Shown piece after piece: positions 36,501 through 46,372 of a stretch of DNA of 64,000 bases. Within the stretch, counting starts at the first letter, position 1, and the number at the start of each line of letters is the position of its first letter. The notes below the pieces were generated by a model. The model saw nothing but the letters and a program-made list of their open reading frames with translations. It did not search any database and had not been told where the DNA came from. The position numbers were made by a program, and so were the translations under genes. The stretch is from Cherax quadricarinatus (lineage: Eukaryota; Arthropoda; Malacostraca; Decapoda; Parastacidae). The stretch lies in the NCBI RefSeq assembly GCF_038502225.1, contig NC_091300.1:45269188-45333187 (forward strand). Reading direction: 5' to 3'.

Positions 36501-37370
36501 TAGCATTTTCACAGATGAACTGTATGCAGTTCTCATAGTGATTATATATATTGCGTCCAGGCCTACCTCAGCATCTATGGTAGTCTCGTTCCTTTGCAAG
36601 GTATAAAAGAATTTAATTTGCCTCATCACCTAGTTCTTTATATACAACTTTGGTTGCTCCGCATTTCTAGCAAAAACAAGGAAATTTTTTCTGTTGGGTA
36701 CTTGGTCATGTTGATGTTCAGGGTAATGAACAGGCAGACTATGCTGCATAATCAGTAGTACATGACCTAGTTTCATGTAGGGGGTGTCTCATTCTCAGAC
36801 TAATTTGCTGTAATCTCTAGGCACCGTCGCAACCATTGGCAACAATGTTGGTCTGAGTTGACTCATAACAAATTACTAAACTGTGTTTAGGATCCTAGTT
36901 TTCTCGTCATCAGTGTCGTGGTTGGTAGACTACACTTCCCTGTCTTCCCACTGGGCACACACGATTAACTCCTGGGCATCTCAAGGAGAGGCGTCCACTT
37001 TCACTCTGTGAGGATTGTCAGGTTCCAATTTCAGTTTGCCATATTATATGGGACAGTCTTGTCTATCAACGAGCAAACAGAATTTACCCCCGATGTCGTC
37101 ACTGCTCTAGCGCCCTTACTTTATCTTCCCTCCTTGCTGACGGCGCCACCTTTGACACAGACTTCCTCTTCGACTTTTTGACAACAGATTTATTACACAA
37201 CCTTTGTTTATACTTCCCTTAGAACTCCTCACCGCTCTTACAAACTCTGTGTCCGTTTTACTCTCCATCCTCGCTGGTCTCTGATCAAGCATATTAAACA
37301 ATTAGCACACCCTACCCTGCAGTGCTGTATGACGCTTGTGGGTTTAGCGCTTTGATTTGATAATAATGTG
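33590..37370 (+). mobile_element. I-clade-like LINE with RNase H, 5'-truncated and heavily decayed
   Basis: Plus-strand order: ORF1 zinc knuckles (GHQAKYCRSEAEYPVC, HPAYSRRC at 33609-33760); endonuclease start (IGILQGLRGNQG, near 34515) and GDFNA-like ('ggagattttaatgctg', 34804-34819); RT (KLMERLVNIRLVWHLERH, SSSQSGFCKGHSTID, FDLEK near 35290, LKPDTVKFLGLLFDH near 35760); RNase H (ADYTDGSK at about 36404-36427, DELYA near 36515, GHVDVQGNEQADYAA at about 36704-36748). RNase H after the RT is typical of I-group LINEs. The 3' end is 'gggtttagcgctttgatttgataataat' in parts (37337-37367). Many stops and indels; the RT active-site box is degraded. Confidence 0.75.
34656..34701. repeat. Perfect 19-bp stem, 8-nt loop hairpin
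   Basis: The left arm 34656-34674 starts CCAAGTAGATGC. The loop is GTTACACT (34675-34682). The right arm 34683-34701 is an exact reverse complement. It lies inside the decayed endonuclease of the I-clade-like LINE, replacing a region where no inverted repeat is expected. Confidence 0.95.
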
Positions 37371-37656
37371 AAGCATTCATTATTAGAATTTGTCACACTT
37401 TTACGAAGATGAGAATTCAAGGGACATTATTATTATCATGAGGATTATACAGTGCTTGTGAGGGGGGAGGGGGTATGGAAGGCATTCAAGCTTAATTCAG
37501 GAAACTGGAGCACAAATCCAATTCCCTAGATCAAGAGCTCCTTCTCACCAACATGAGGGGAATTTGAGGGACAGAGTTGCTTCACCACTGAATGATGTGG
37601 AGTCCTCAGAGAAGGATTAGTGGGATGGATGGGAAGGAGAAGTAGTAGTGGATGTG
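37371..37656 (-). mobile_element. SINE-like element copy (minus) beside the LINE 3' end
   Basis: About 37435-37582 is the reverse complement of the SINE-like element at 56585-56745: 'gctcttgatctagggaattgg', 'gtgctccagtttcctgaatt', 'gcctgtataatcct'-type end and a (TAA)-like tail. The remainder to 37656 is unassigned. Confidence 0.65.
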
Positions 37657-38390
37657 GCGTGTGGGTGTGTGCGCGCGCGTGCGCGTGCGTGCGCACACAC
37701 CTAATTTTGGTTGCAGGGGTCGAGACTCAGCTCCTAACCCCGCCTCTTCACTGATCGCTGCTAGGTCCTCTCTCTCTGCTCCCTGAGCTTTGTCATACCT
37801 CGTCTTAAAGCTATGTATGGTTCCTGCCTCCACTACATCACTTGCTAGAATATTCCACTTCCTGGCAACTCTATGACTGAAGAAGTACTTCCTAACATCC
37901 CTTTGACTCGTCTGAGTCTTCAGCTTCCAGTTGTGACTCCTTGTTTCTGTGTCCCCTCTCTGGAACATCCTGTCTCTGTCCATCTTATCTATTCCACGCA
38001 GTATTTTGTATGTCGTTATGTCTCCCCTAACCCTCCTGTCCTCCAGCGTTGTCAGACCGATTTCCCTCAACGTTTCTTTGTAGGACATTTCCCTTAGCTC
38101 TGGAACTAACCATGTTGCAAACCTTTGCACTTTCTCTAATTTCTTGACATGTTTGACCAGGTGATGGTTCCAAGCTGGTGCTGCATACTCCAGTATGGGC
38201 CTCCCTCCTTACCTGTGCATACTCGTTCCTGGCACTTCGACTAAACTCCTTATTTTCCTGTGTTCTTTGCCTTCTGTACTTTTTCCATTCTCTATTGCAC
38301 TTAGTTTTTGCCTCCCTACACCTTTGGGTAAACCAGGGACTCGTTCTGGTCTTCCCATTATTTTTGTTGCCCTCCTTACTATAACGAGTT
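37657..38390 (-). mobile_element. LINE-AC copy 7, 3' part with RT deletion
   Basis: The tail is a GT/GC alternating tract (37657-37700). The 3' end is 'ggttgcaggggtcgagactcagctcc' in parts, and the C-terminal region (38130-37606) reads MQRFATWLVPELREMSYKETLREIGLTTLEDRR in parts. At about 38200 the sequence jumps from the C-terminal RT to the endonuclease-RT linker (PWFTQRC-like), so the RT core is deleted. It is interrupted at about 38390 by the LTR-like element and resumes at 41129. Confidence 0.75.
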
Positions 38391-38692
38391 TATTTGGTGA
38401 TTCTGGTAGCGGGGAGTAAGTGATACGTCTTCGGAGGCTTCTTTACTTTATTTGTAAAGTCGTGGTGGGTACACAGGCTTGTGTTGAGTGCCCATGGCCC
38501 GTGAGGGCCATGCCCAGCGAGGGAGAGAGGGAGTAGACTGTTGACTGCTTCTAGGCCACTGAGTGAGTGTGAGTGGGACCAGCGTCCCACTGACCTGGGC
38601 AGGCCTAGAGGGCAGCACCTGAGTGCCACAAAATATGAACTAAGCCGACAGACAGCATAGGCTGTCTGTGCAGATAGTACAGGCTGTCTACA
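38391..38692 (-). repeat. Left LTR-like direct repeat
   Basis: About 302 bp. On the minus strand this is the 3' LTR. It is diverged from the right copy in its plus-strand left third ('ctggtagcgg..agtaag' versus 'cttgcagagcggtgttc') and close in its right half. Confidence 0.55.
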
Positions 38693-40006
38693 TTCGCTCG
38701 GCCACCTACCGATGCGACAATACTGGTGGTAAAAAAAACTCGGTCTCTCTCTCGCAGGAACAGGGCACAGAACACAAAATAAACATATATATACATATGG
38801 ACATGGAAAAAAACTTCCTACAGGGAGGGAAGAAAAAAACATGTGGGGTGTGCTAAACATCGTGGTCATAGGCAGTGAGCATCGATGGGCATCACTGCAC
38901 GCCTTCCTGCGTCTGGACAGATACTGCAACACAGGAGACATTGCTGTGGCTGAGCTGTGACGTAACGAATTAGTCTCCTCTAGAACGGTGAAGCAGTCAT
39001 CATAGGAGTCACTGCAGGTTTCACCCACCCTGGGGCACGACATGCTGGTGCCCTCGAGTGAGGCATCGTCAAAACTCGGCAACTGGGCAGAACTTCTGGC
39101 AAGCGACTCAGGAGGACACTTCTCGACTGGTACTGTCGCTGGGGCTGTCACTGCCAGCGAGCATGAGGTGAGTCATGGAGTGAGTCATGGCAGAGACGAC
39201 TGGGCGAAACATCTGGGAGTTGTAACATCATACACCAGACTGCAGTGAGTGAGCTAGTAGTCAAAGTGACATCATCTTTGTGCAGGCTGCTCAGTGAAGC
39301 TTGCGACACGAGGCTGACACAGCGCCTGCCAACAGGGCTAACTGTGGCTTGACGAGTGTCATTGTCTCGGCAGTTGGAGTTATAGCAGAGGTTAGTCTAA
39401 GCATCCCCAGACTTGTTTCTCTACATATAACTGCACTCTGAAGGTCTGGAGGTGAAGTGAAACAAATCTTGATGGGAATTGTAGCAGGTACGATTCTGCA
39501 GAACATCTATGAGCGACGAGCATAAGAGCTTTCTGTATAAGGGGCTCATATGCTCAGGGCTGACTAATATCAGCTGTCAAACACACTGGTCACACTGGGT
39601 GACAGGCAACAAAGAGCTACACAGGGGTCTGGCCGCAGACCTGTGGTCGACACACAGCTCTGCTCAAGACCACACAGGACACACAGAAAACTGCACACAC
39701 ACCTGCGGTACATGCTGTACAACATGGCTTAAACTAGCAAATGATGCTTTTCTGTGCACAAAATTGATACTAAGCCATACACTAACATGTGAGAACACTG
39801 ACTGAGAGGAATTAATTAACACATGACATATATCTTCTCTCAATCTTCTTGACAATACTGACATAATTACTGAAACACTCGATGTGACATCATGTGATGT
39901 CAGGCATGACGTCGCGAGGTGACATCAGCAGACATCTCGAGGTGATGTCAGGCAGACATCGGGACGTCATGAAGTCGGGCAGCAGCATCAGTAACCCACG
40001 TGGCTC

Positions 40007-40281
40007 GTAGATCCATGTGTCTTCATCCACACCCCATGTGGCGTGAGGATCCACGTGGTGTCGTGATCTATGTGGCATGCTGATCCATATGGCTTGCTGA
40101 TCCACATGGCTTGTTGATCCACATGGCTTGCTGATCCATATGGCTTGCTGATCCACGTGGCTTGTTGATCCACATGGCTTGCTGATCCATGTGGCTTGTT
40201 GATCCACATGGCTTGCTGATCCATGTGGCTTGTTGATCCACATGGCTTGCTGATCCATGTGGCTTGCTGATCCACATGGCT
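40007..40281. repeat. 17-bp minisatellite within the LTR-like element
   Basis: The unit TGATCCAYRTGGCTTGY is repeated about 12 times from 40078 to 40281, with degenerate units from 40007. It encodes a 17-residue period in each open frame on the minus strand, which is not evidence for a protein. Confidence 0.9.
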
Positions 40282-40835
40282 TCGAGTGGCCTCAGGCACT
40301 CTGATACACAGCTCTGGCAATGAATTCACATGGAAAACAGCAGACAACACAGCAGAGGGAGTGGGCAGTGGTGAGTGGTGTACACAAGCTGTGAGCGTGG
40401 GTGAGTGGCGAGGGTGGAGGACCGCGTGCCTACCTTCCTCACCCATACACACGTCGGAGAAGCACTCGCACTGGATGCAGAAATCACCACAAAGCTCACC
40501 TCTGGCTTGCTGAAATAGCTGTGCTGAGCTGAACAACAGCAGAACATACAAGTGATGCTGAACACGTGACTTGAGAAACAGCGTGGGATGCTGTGGCGTG
40601 GGTTCACTGGGACGCCACTTACAATTCTCGCAGAAATTCGGCAAATTTCGGCTAGATCCTGCTTGTACCTGTGTCTGGATTCTGAAATGTGCAGACACAA
40701 CATCAGGATAACTCGTTGAGAGATGGATGCTTCTTTTGTAGGGTGATGAAGTGAACACAACTTCATTCTATTTCCTTCCTCTCTCCAGGCAAACACACTT
40801 GCTGCGACCACCACTTCCCACCAATGTGAGCGATT

Positions 40836-41128
40836 TGTTTGGTGACTCTTGCAGAGCGGTGTTCAATGATAAGTGGTTCCAGGACACTTTTACCTTCAGT
40901 ACCCATGCCATGTGTTAAGTCCCCATGGCCCGGGGGGCCATGGTCTCTAGGAGATAGGAGTCACCCTGTTGACTGAGCCTAGGCCGCTGTGCGAGTGCGT
41001 GAGTGATAGTGGGACCAGCATCCCACTGACCTGGGCAAGCCGATAGGGCAGAACCTGAGTGCCGCAAAATATGAACTAAGCTGGCAAACAGCATAGGCTG
41101 TCTGTGCAGACAGTACAGGCTGTCTACA
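40836..41128 (-). repeat. Right LTR-like direct repeat
   Basis: About 293 bp. On the minus strand this is the 5' LTR. Its outer edge 'ctgtctaca' meets LINE-AC sequence 'tttgttgttacatattcc' directly. Confidence 0.55.
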
Positions 41129-42315
41129 TTATATTTTGTTGTTACATATTCCATCATTTTGTTTACTGACTTTCCTGCCAGTTCTCTGTCCCACTGAACC
41201 TCCTACAGGAAGTTCCTCAAACCTGTGTAGCTCCCCTTTTTATAGTCTGGCTTTTCCCGTTCAACTCTTGTTACCCTTTCCACTTGTAACTCTGTATTCA
41301 AAGCACAAAACCACGTGGTCACTAGCTCCTAGGGGCCTCTCATATGTGATGTTCTCAATGTCTGAACTGCTCAGGGTGAACACAAGGTCCAGTCTTGCTG
41401 GTTCATCCTCCCCTCTCTCTCTCTCTCTCTCTAGTAGTGTTCTTAACATGTTGATGCATGAGGTTTTCCAGTACCACATCCATCATCTTAGTTCTTCATG
41501 CTTTGGGACCCTTGGGTGGCTCCAGGTTTCCCCAGTCGATCTCCCCGTGGTTGAAATTGCCCATAACCAGTAACTTTGCTCTTCTCAAGAGATCTTCTTG
41601 CCACTTCAGCCAGTGTGTCCACCATTGCTTTGTTGCTCTCTTCATATTCTTCTCTTGGCCTCCTGCAGTTCTGTGGTGGATTATACATCACTGCAACGAC
41701 TGCCTTATGTTCCCCAGACTGAAGTGTACCTACTATGTATTCCGTTTCTCCAATCTCGTCCATGCCTCCCATTTCCTCAAATTTCCATCGTTTTTTCACG
41801 AGCAGTGCAGCCCCTCCTCCCCCTCTGCTTTTTTTTTTATCTTTCCTCAGGATCTGATGTTCCGGTGGGAAGATTGCATCTGTTACTGTCTCAGCGAGTT
41901 TCGTTTCTGTGACTGCTATGATGTCTGGGGACTTCTCATTGATTCTTTCATGCCACTCCTCATATTTATTAATTATTCTATCCGCATTCGTGTACCAAAC
42001 CTTCAACTTCTTTTCTAAAACTGTGTTCCTGGGAGAATGTTGGGGTTGGAAGAGCGGGAGCCCTGGAGGGGGCCTATGGGGGGTTGCATTGGGGGTGGGG
42101 GAGAGTTCCCATAGGGGGTTAAAGTAGGGGTGGGGTTCGTGCTGTGAGGGGGGGACAGAGGGATCAGTGTGATTGTTGGTTTAGATTGTTCAGTTGCTTA
42201 GGGGTTGTCGTGGTTGGAGTCCTTCTGCGGGTGTTTCTGGGGGGTGAGTTTTCCCTTCCACTTGTGTCTGGGTTATTCTGCTCTTCTTTATCATTTCCTC
42301 ACGTTCTTCCTTTCA
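41129..42315 (-). pseudogene. LINE-AC copy 7: endonuclease and inter-ORF region
   Basis: The endonuclease is the best preserved of the family. 42006-41488 reads KVWYTNADRIINKYEEWHERI, IAVTETKLAETVTD (catalytic Glu) and VVAVMYNPPQN. 41479-41261 has LDLVFTLSSSDIENITY and PLGASDHVVLCFEYRV after a short (CT)n expansion at 41411-41433. The GDFN box is shifted ('gttatgggcaatttcaacca', GNFN-like). Upstream is the inter-ORF region to 42315, cut at a (TG)n tract where copy 8 begins. Confidence 0.75.
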
Positions 42316-44453
42316 TGTGTGTGTGTGTGTGTGTGTGCACTCGCCTAGTTGTGGTAGCAGGGGTCGAGTCACAGCTCCTGGCCCCACCTCTTCACTGGCC
42401 GCTAGTAGGTCACTCTTCCTGCTCCATGAGCGTTATCATACCTCTTCTTAAAGCTATGTATGGATCCTGCCTCGTCTACATAACTTCCCATACTATTCCA
42501 CTTCCTGACAACTCTGTGGCTGAAGAAATACTAACATGCCTGTGATTCATCTAAATCTTCAACATCCAATTGTGACCCCTTGTTGCTGTGTCCCATCTCT
42601 GGAACATCCAGTTTATGTCCACCTTGTCGATGCCTCTCAGTATTTTATATGTCGCTATCATATCTCCCTTATCTCTCCTGTCCTCCAATGTCGTCAGGTC
42701 GATTTCCCCTAACTTCTCCTCGTAGGATATTCCCCTTGCTCCAGGACTAGTCTTGTTGCGAACCTTTACACTTTCTCTAGTTGCGTGCTTGTGGAGGTGT
42801 GAATTCCAAAGTGGTGCTGCATACTCCAATGTGGCTCTGATGTACACGGTGTACAGGACCCTGAACTATTCCTTATTGAAATGTCGGAATGCTGTTCTTA
42901 GGTTTGTTAGGCGTCCTTATGCTGCAGCAGTTATTTGGCTGATGTGCGCCTCAGGAAATGTGCCCAGTGTTATACTCACCCCGAGATCCTTCTCCTTGAG
43001 TGAGGTTTGTAGTCTCTGGCCCCCTAGAGTGTATTCTGGCTGCTGTCTTCTTTACCCTTCCCCAGTCTTCAAGACTTGGCACTTGGTGGGGTTGAACTCC
43101 AGGAGCCAGTTGCTGGACCAGGCCTGCAGTCTGTCCAGATCCCTTTGTAGTTCTTCCTGGTCCTCGTCCGATTGAATTGTTCTCATCAACTTCACATCTT
43201 AAAACAGGGACTCTTCATATTATTCCTCCCGTCATCTCATTCACAAATACCAGAAACAGCACCAGTCCTAGGACTGACCACCCTTGGAACCCTGCTTGTC
43301 ACAGGCATCCACTCTGATACCTCGCCACGTACCATAATTCGTTGTTGTCTTCCTGACAGGTATTCCCTGATTCATTGCAGTGCCTTCCCTGTTATCCCTG
43401 CCTGGTCCTCCATTTTTTGCACTAATCTCTTGTGTGGAACTATGTCAAGCGCCTTCTTACAGTCCAAGAAAACGCAGTCTATCCACAGTCTACAGCTGTC
43501 ACCCTGTCATAGAACTCCAGTTGATTTGTGATAGGATTTCCCGTCCCTGAAACCCTGCTGGCTGTCGCAGATAAGCTTATTCCTTTCTAGGTGATCCACC
43601 ACTCTTCTCCTGATAATCTTCTCCATGACTTTGCATACTACACATGTGACACTGGTTTATAGTTTAATGTTTCGTGTCTATCTGCTTTTTAAAAATTGGG
43701 GACTACATTTGCTGTCTTCCATACCTCAGGTTGTGAGACCTTGACCCACTCTGCCTCAGGTATCCCAGCAAGTGAGCGCATCTCTTATGTTCTTCCAGTG
43801 CTTAACAGAATAGGGAATAGCATATGAAGGTACAAATAAAAATGGGAACTATGGTAATAGTTGACTTAATATAAAAGGGCTAGAATACAACATATCCTGA
43901 TGAAAATTTACATAATATAATAATTGACCTATGAGACTTATTACCAGAGGGAAGGGTAGATGTTATCAGTAACATGGACTAATACCCACTCTTAATTCAT
44001 CGACCAGCTGACCCAAGATTCGCAATGCATGATCCACTACACATGCGGCTGTCCAGAACTCTCGCTCACCGGACCTGTTACCATCCTTCTTATTGCTCAG
44101 CTGTCCCCTTGCTTATATGGTCCTCAAGGCACCTCCCTTCCCCAATAGGCATAGAGCATGTGTTACGACCTGATGCCAGTGATAAACTTAAGCTGGGACT
44201 TATGCCAAAAGGCGTGTCTGACAGCTATTTGCCAAGGCAAGGTGTGACCATTTAATTGGTTAAATTAGGTCTCACTTAGCGACCTCACAAGGGTAGTCGT
44301 CCTGTTTCAATAGATGTATTGAAGCGTGTTTAGTGGTACACAGAGCGCCTCTGCTCCCTCTCTCACGACCCATGGAGAAATGTTATCTGGCCCTATCGTC
44401 TTTGAGGTATAACTCCCTTAGCAGCAGCTTCACTTCATCCTCAGTTGTATGTA

Positions 44454-44455
<2 letters not shown>
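42316..44455 (-). mobile_element. LINE-AC copy 8, 5'-truncated in RT N-terminus
   Basis: It has an (AC)n tail (42316-42337), 3' end, C-terminal region (42847-42551, LEYAAPLWNSHLHKHATRESVKVRNKTSP in parts), and an RT core near 43150-43560 lacking the FADD box ('cttcacatcttaaaacagg' is a deletion). It is then interrupted by a 560-bp insertion (43731-44290) and resumes at 44291-44455 (RT N-terminus, TTEDEVKLLLREL). It ends exactly at another (TG)n tract. Confidence 0.8.
43731..44290. mobile_element. 560-bp insertion with short terminal inverted repeats
   Basis: It starts TTGTGAGACC and ends GACCTCACAA; the outer 7 bp are perfect inverted repeats. The flanking LINE-AC reads 'cctcagg' and 'gggtagtcg', which rejoin to the 'ttcaggtagtcg' of copy 2 (8634-8645). 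It is AT-rich with no coding signal. It may be a MITE-like DNA transposon; the TIRs are short and the target duplication is at most 2-3 bp. Confidence 0.5.
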
Positions 44456-44532
<77 letters not shown>

Positions 44533-44775
44533 GTCAATTCCAAAACCAATTTCCAATGTGGTGAGGGTTTCAGTTTTAAGTACATAATTGGTATTAGTTT
44601 TATTGTTTTTGTTTTTTTTGTTATTGTTGGTGGTGAGTTGGTAATTATCGTTCCCAGATAATTGTTGCACAAACAATTATGCAAAAATTTATTATATAAT
44701 TTTCGAATAATGAAAGGGAGATTCTGGATAAATAGTTACACTGAAATCCTGAACTTGATTATAAAAACAAACCCA
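44456..44775. repeat. (GT)n tract and unassigned spacer
   Basis: (GT)n at 44456-44530, then about 245 bp of AT-rich unrecognised sequence up to the polypyrimidine block. No LINE-AC 3' end follows this tract, unlike the other junctions. Confidence 0.8.
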
Positions 44776-46310
44776 TCCCTCTTCCCACCTCTCTCCCTGC
44801 CTCCCCCTCTCTCCATGCTTCTCCCCTCTCTCCCTGCCTCCCCCTCTCTCCCTGCCTCCCCCCCTCTCTCCCTGCCTCCCCCTCCATGACTCCCCCCCTC
44901 TCTCCCTGCCTCCACCCACTCTCCGAGCCTCCCCCTCTCTCACTGCATCCCCCTCTCTCCCTGCCTCCCCCTCCATGACTCCCCCCTCTCTCCCTGCCTC
45001 CCCCTCTCTCCATGCTTCTCCCCTCTCTCCCTGCCTCTCCCCTCTCTCCATGCTTCTCCCCTCTCTCCCTGCCTCCCCCCTCTCTCCCTGCCTCCCCCTC
45101 CATGACTTCCCCCTCTCTCCCTGCCTCCACCCACTCTCCGAGCCTCCCCCTCTCTCACTGCATCCCCCTCTCTCACTGCATCCCCCTCTCTCCCTGCCTC
45201 CCCCCTCTCTCCCTCCCCCTCCATGACTCCCCTCTCCCTGCCTCCCCCTCCTTGACTCCCCTCTCTCACCCTGCCTCCCCCTCTCTCCCTGCCTCTCCCC
45301 TCTCTCCCTGCCTCTCCCCTCTCCCCATGCTTCTCCCCTCTCTCCCTGCCTCCCCCTCCATGACTCCCCCCTCTCTCCCTGCCTCCACCCACTCTCCGAG
45401 CCTCCCCCTCTCTCACTGCATCCCCCTCTCTCCCTGCCTCCCCCCTCTCTCACTGCATCCCCCTCTCTCCCTGCCTCCCCCCTCTCTCCCTGCCTCCCCC
45501 TCCATGACTCCCCTCTCCCTGCCTCCCCCTCCTTGACTCCCCTCTCTCACCCTGCCTCCCCCTCTCACCCTGCCTCTCCCCTCTCTCCCTGCCTCTCCCC
45601 TCTCTCCCTGCTTCTCCCCTCTCTCCCTGCTTCCCCCCCTCTCTCCCTGCCTCCCCCCCTCCATGACTCCCCTCTCCCTGCCTCCCCCTCCTTGACTCCC
45701 CCCTCTCACCCTGCCTCCCCCTCTCACCCTGCCTCCCCCTCTCTCCCTGCCTCTCCCCTCTCTCCCTGCTTCTCCCCTCTCTCCCTGCTTCTCCCCTCTC
45801 TCCCTGCTTCTCCCCTCTCTCCCTGCTTCTCCCCTCTCTCCCTGCTTCCCCCCTCTCTCCCTGCCTCCCCCCTCCATGACTCCCCCCTCTCTCCCTGCCT
45901 CCACCCACTCTCCGAGCCTCCCCCTCTCTCACTGCATCCCCCTCTCTCCCTACCTCCCCCCTCTCTCCCTGCCTCCCCCTCCATGACTCCCCCCTCTCTC
46001 CCTGCCTCCACCCACTCTCCGAGCCTCCCCCCTCTCTCACTGCATCCCCCTCTCTCCCTGCCTCTCCCCCTCTCCCTGCCTCTCCCTCCATGACTCCCCT
46101 CTCACTGCCTCTCCCTCCATGACTCCCCTCTCACTGCCTCCCCATCCATGACTCCCCTCTCTCACCCTGCCTCCCCCTCTCTCCCTGCCTCCCCCTCTCT
46201 CCCTGATTCTCCCTCTCTCCCTACCTCCTTTCTCCCTGCCTCCGTACCTCCTTTCTCCCTGCCTCCCCCTCTCTCCCTGCCTTTCCCTCTCTCCCTGCCT
46301 TCCCCTCTCT
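44776..46310. repeat. Polypyrimidine minisatellite, unit about 18 bp
   Basis: Units of the type CCCCTCTCTCCCTGCCTC with inserts 'ccatgactc', 'ccacccactctccgag' and 'ctcactgcat' recurring in higher-order order. The plus strand is about 90 percent C+T. The frames on both strands (for example 45453-44692 minus) are periodic and non-genic. Confidence 0.95.
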
Positions 46311-46372
46311 TAATGCCAGTTCACGAAATCCTGTCACTCCTATCTCCTTCCCTCCCCCTCCACTCTTCCCTC

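Larger units (their letters stand above)
38391..41128 (-). mobile_element. Non-autonomous LTR-retrotransposon-like element
   Basis: Two diverged direct repeats (38391-38692 and 40836-41128) bound 2.1 kb without recognisable gag or pol. Shared blocks include 'gtgggaccagc.tcccactgacctgggca', 'cacctgagtgcc', 'aaaatatgaactaag' and 'gtacaggctgtctaca'. Read on the minus strand the repeats begin TGTAGACAGCC and end TCACCAAACA, the TG...CA form of an LTR. A purine-rich stretch (GGTAGGTGGCCGAGCGAA, minus) abuts the left LTR as a polypurine tract would, and GGTGGGAAG (minus, about 40816-40824) near the right LTR could be a primer-binding site. It is inserted in LINE-AC copy 7. A target duplication is not clear. 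Confidence 0.55.

Noticed and set aside
38391..39151. 253-codon minus frame as an LTR-element protein
   Set aside because: It overlaps the LTR-like repeat, has no gag or pol motif, and codon content looks random.
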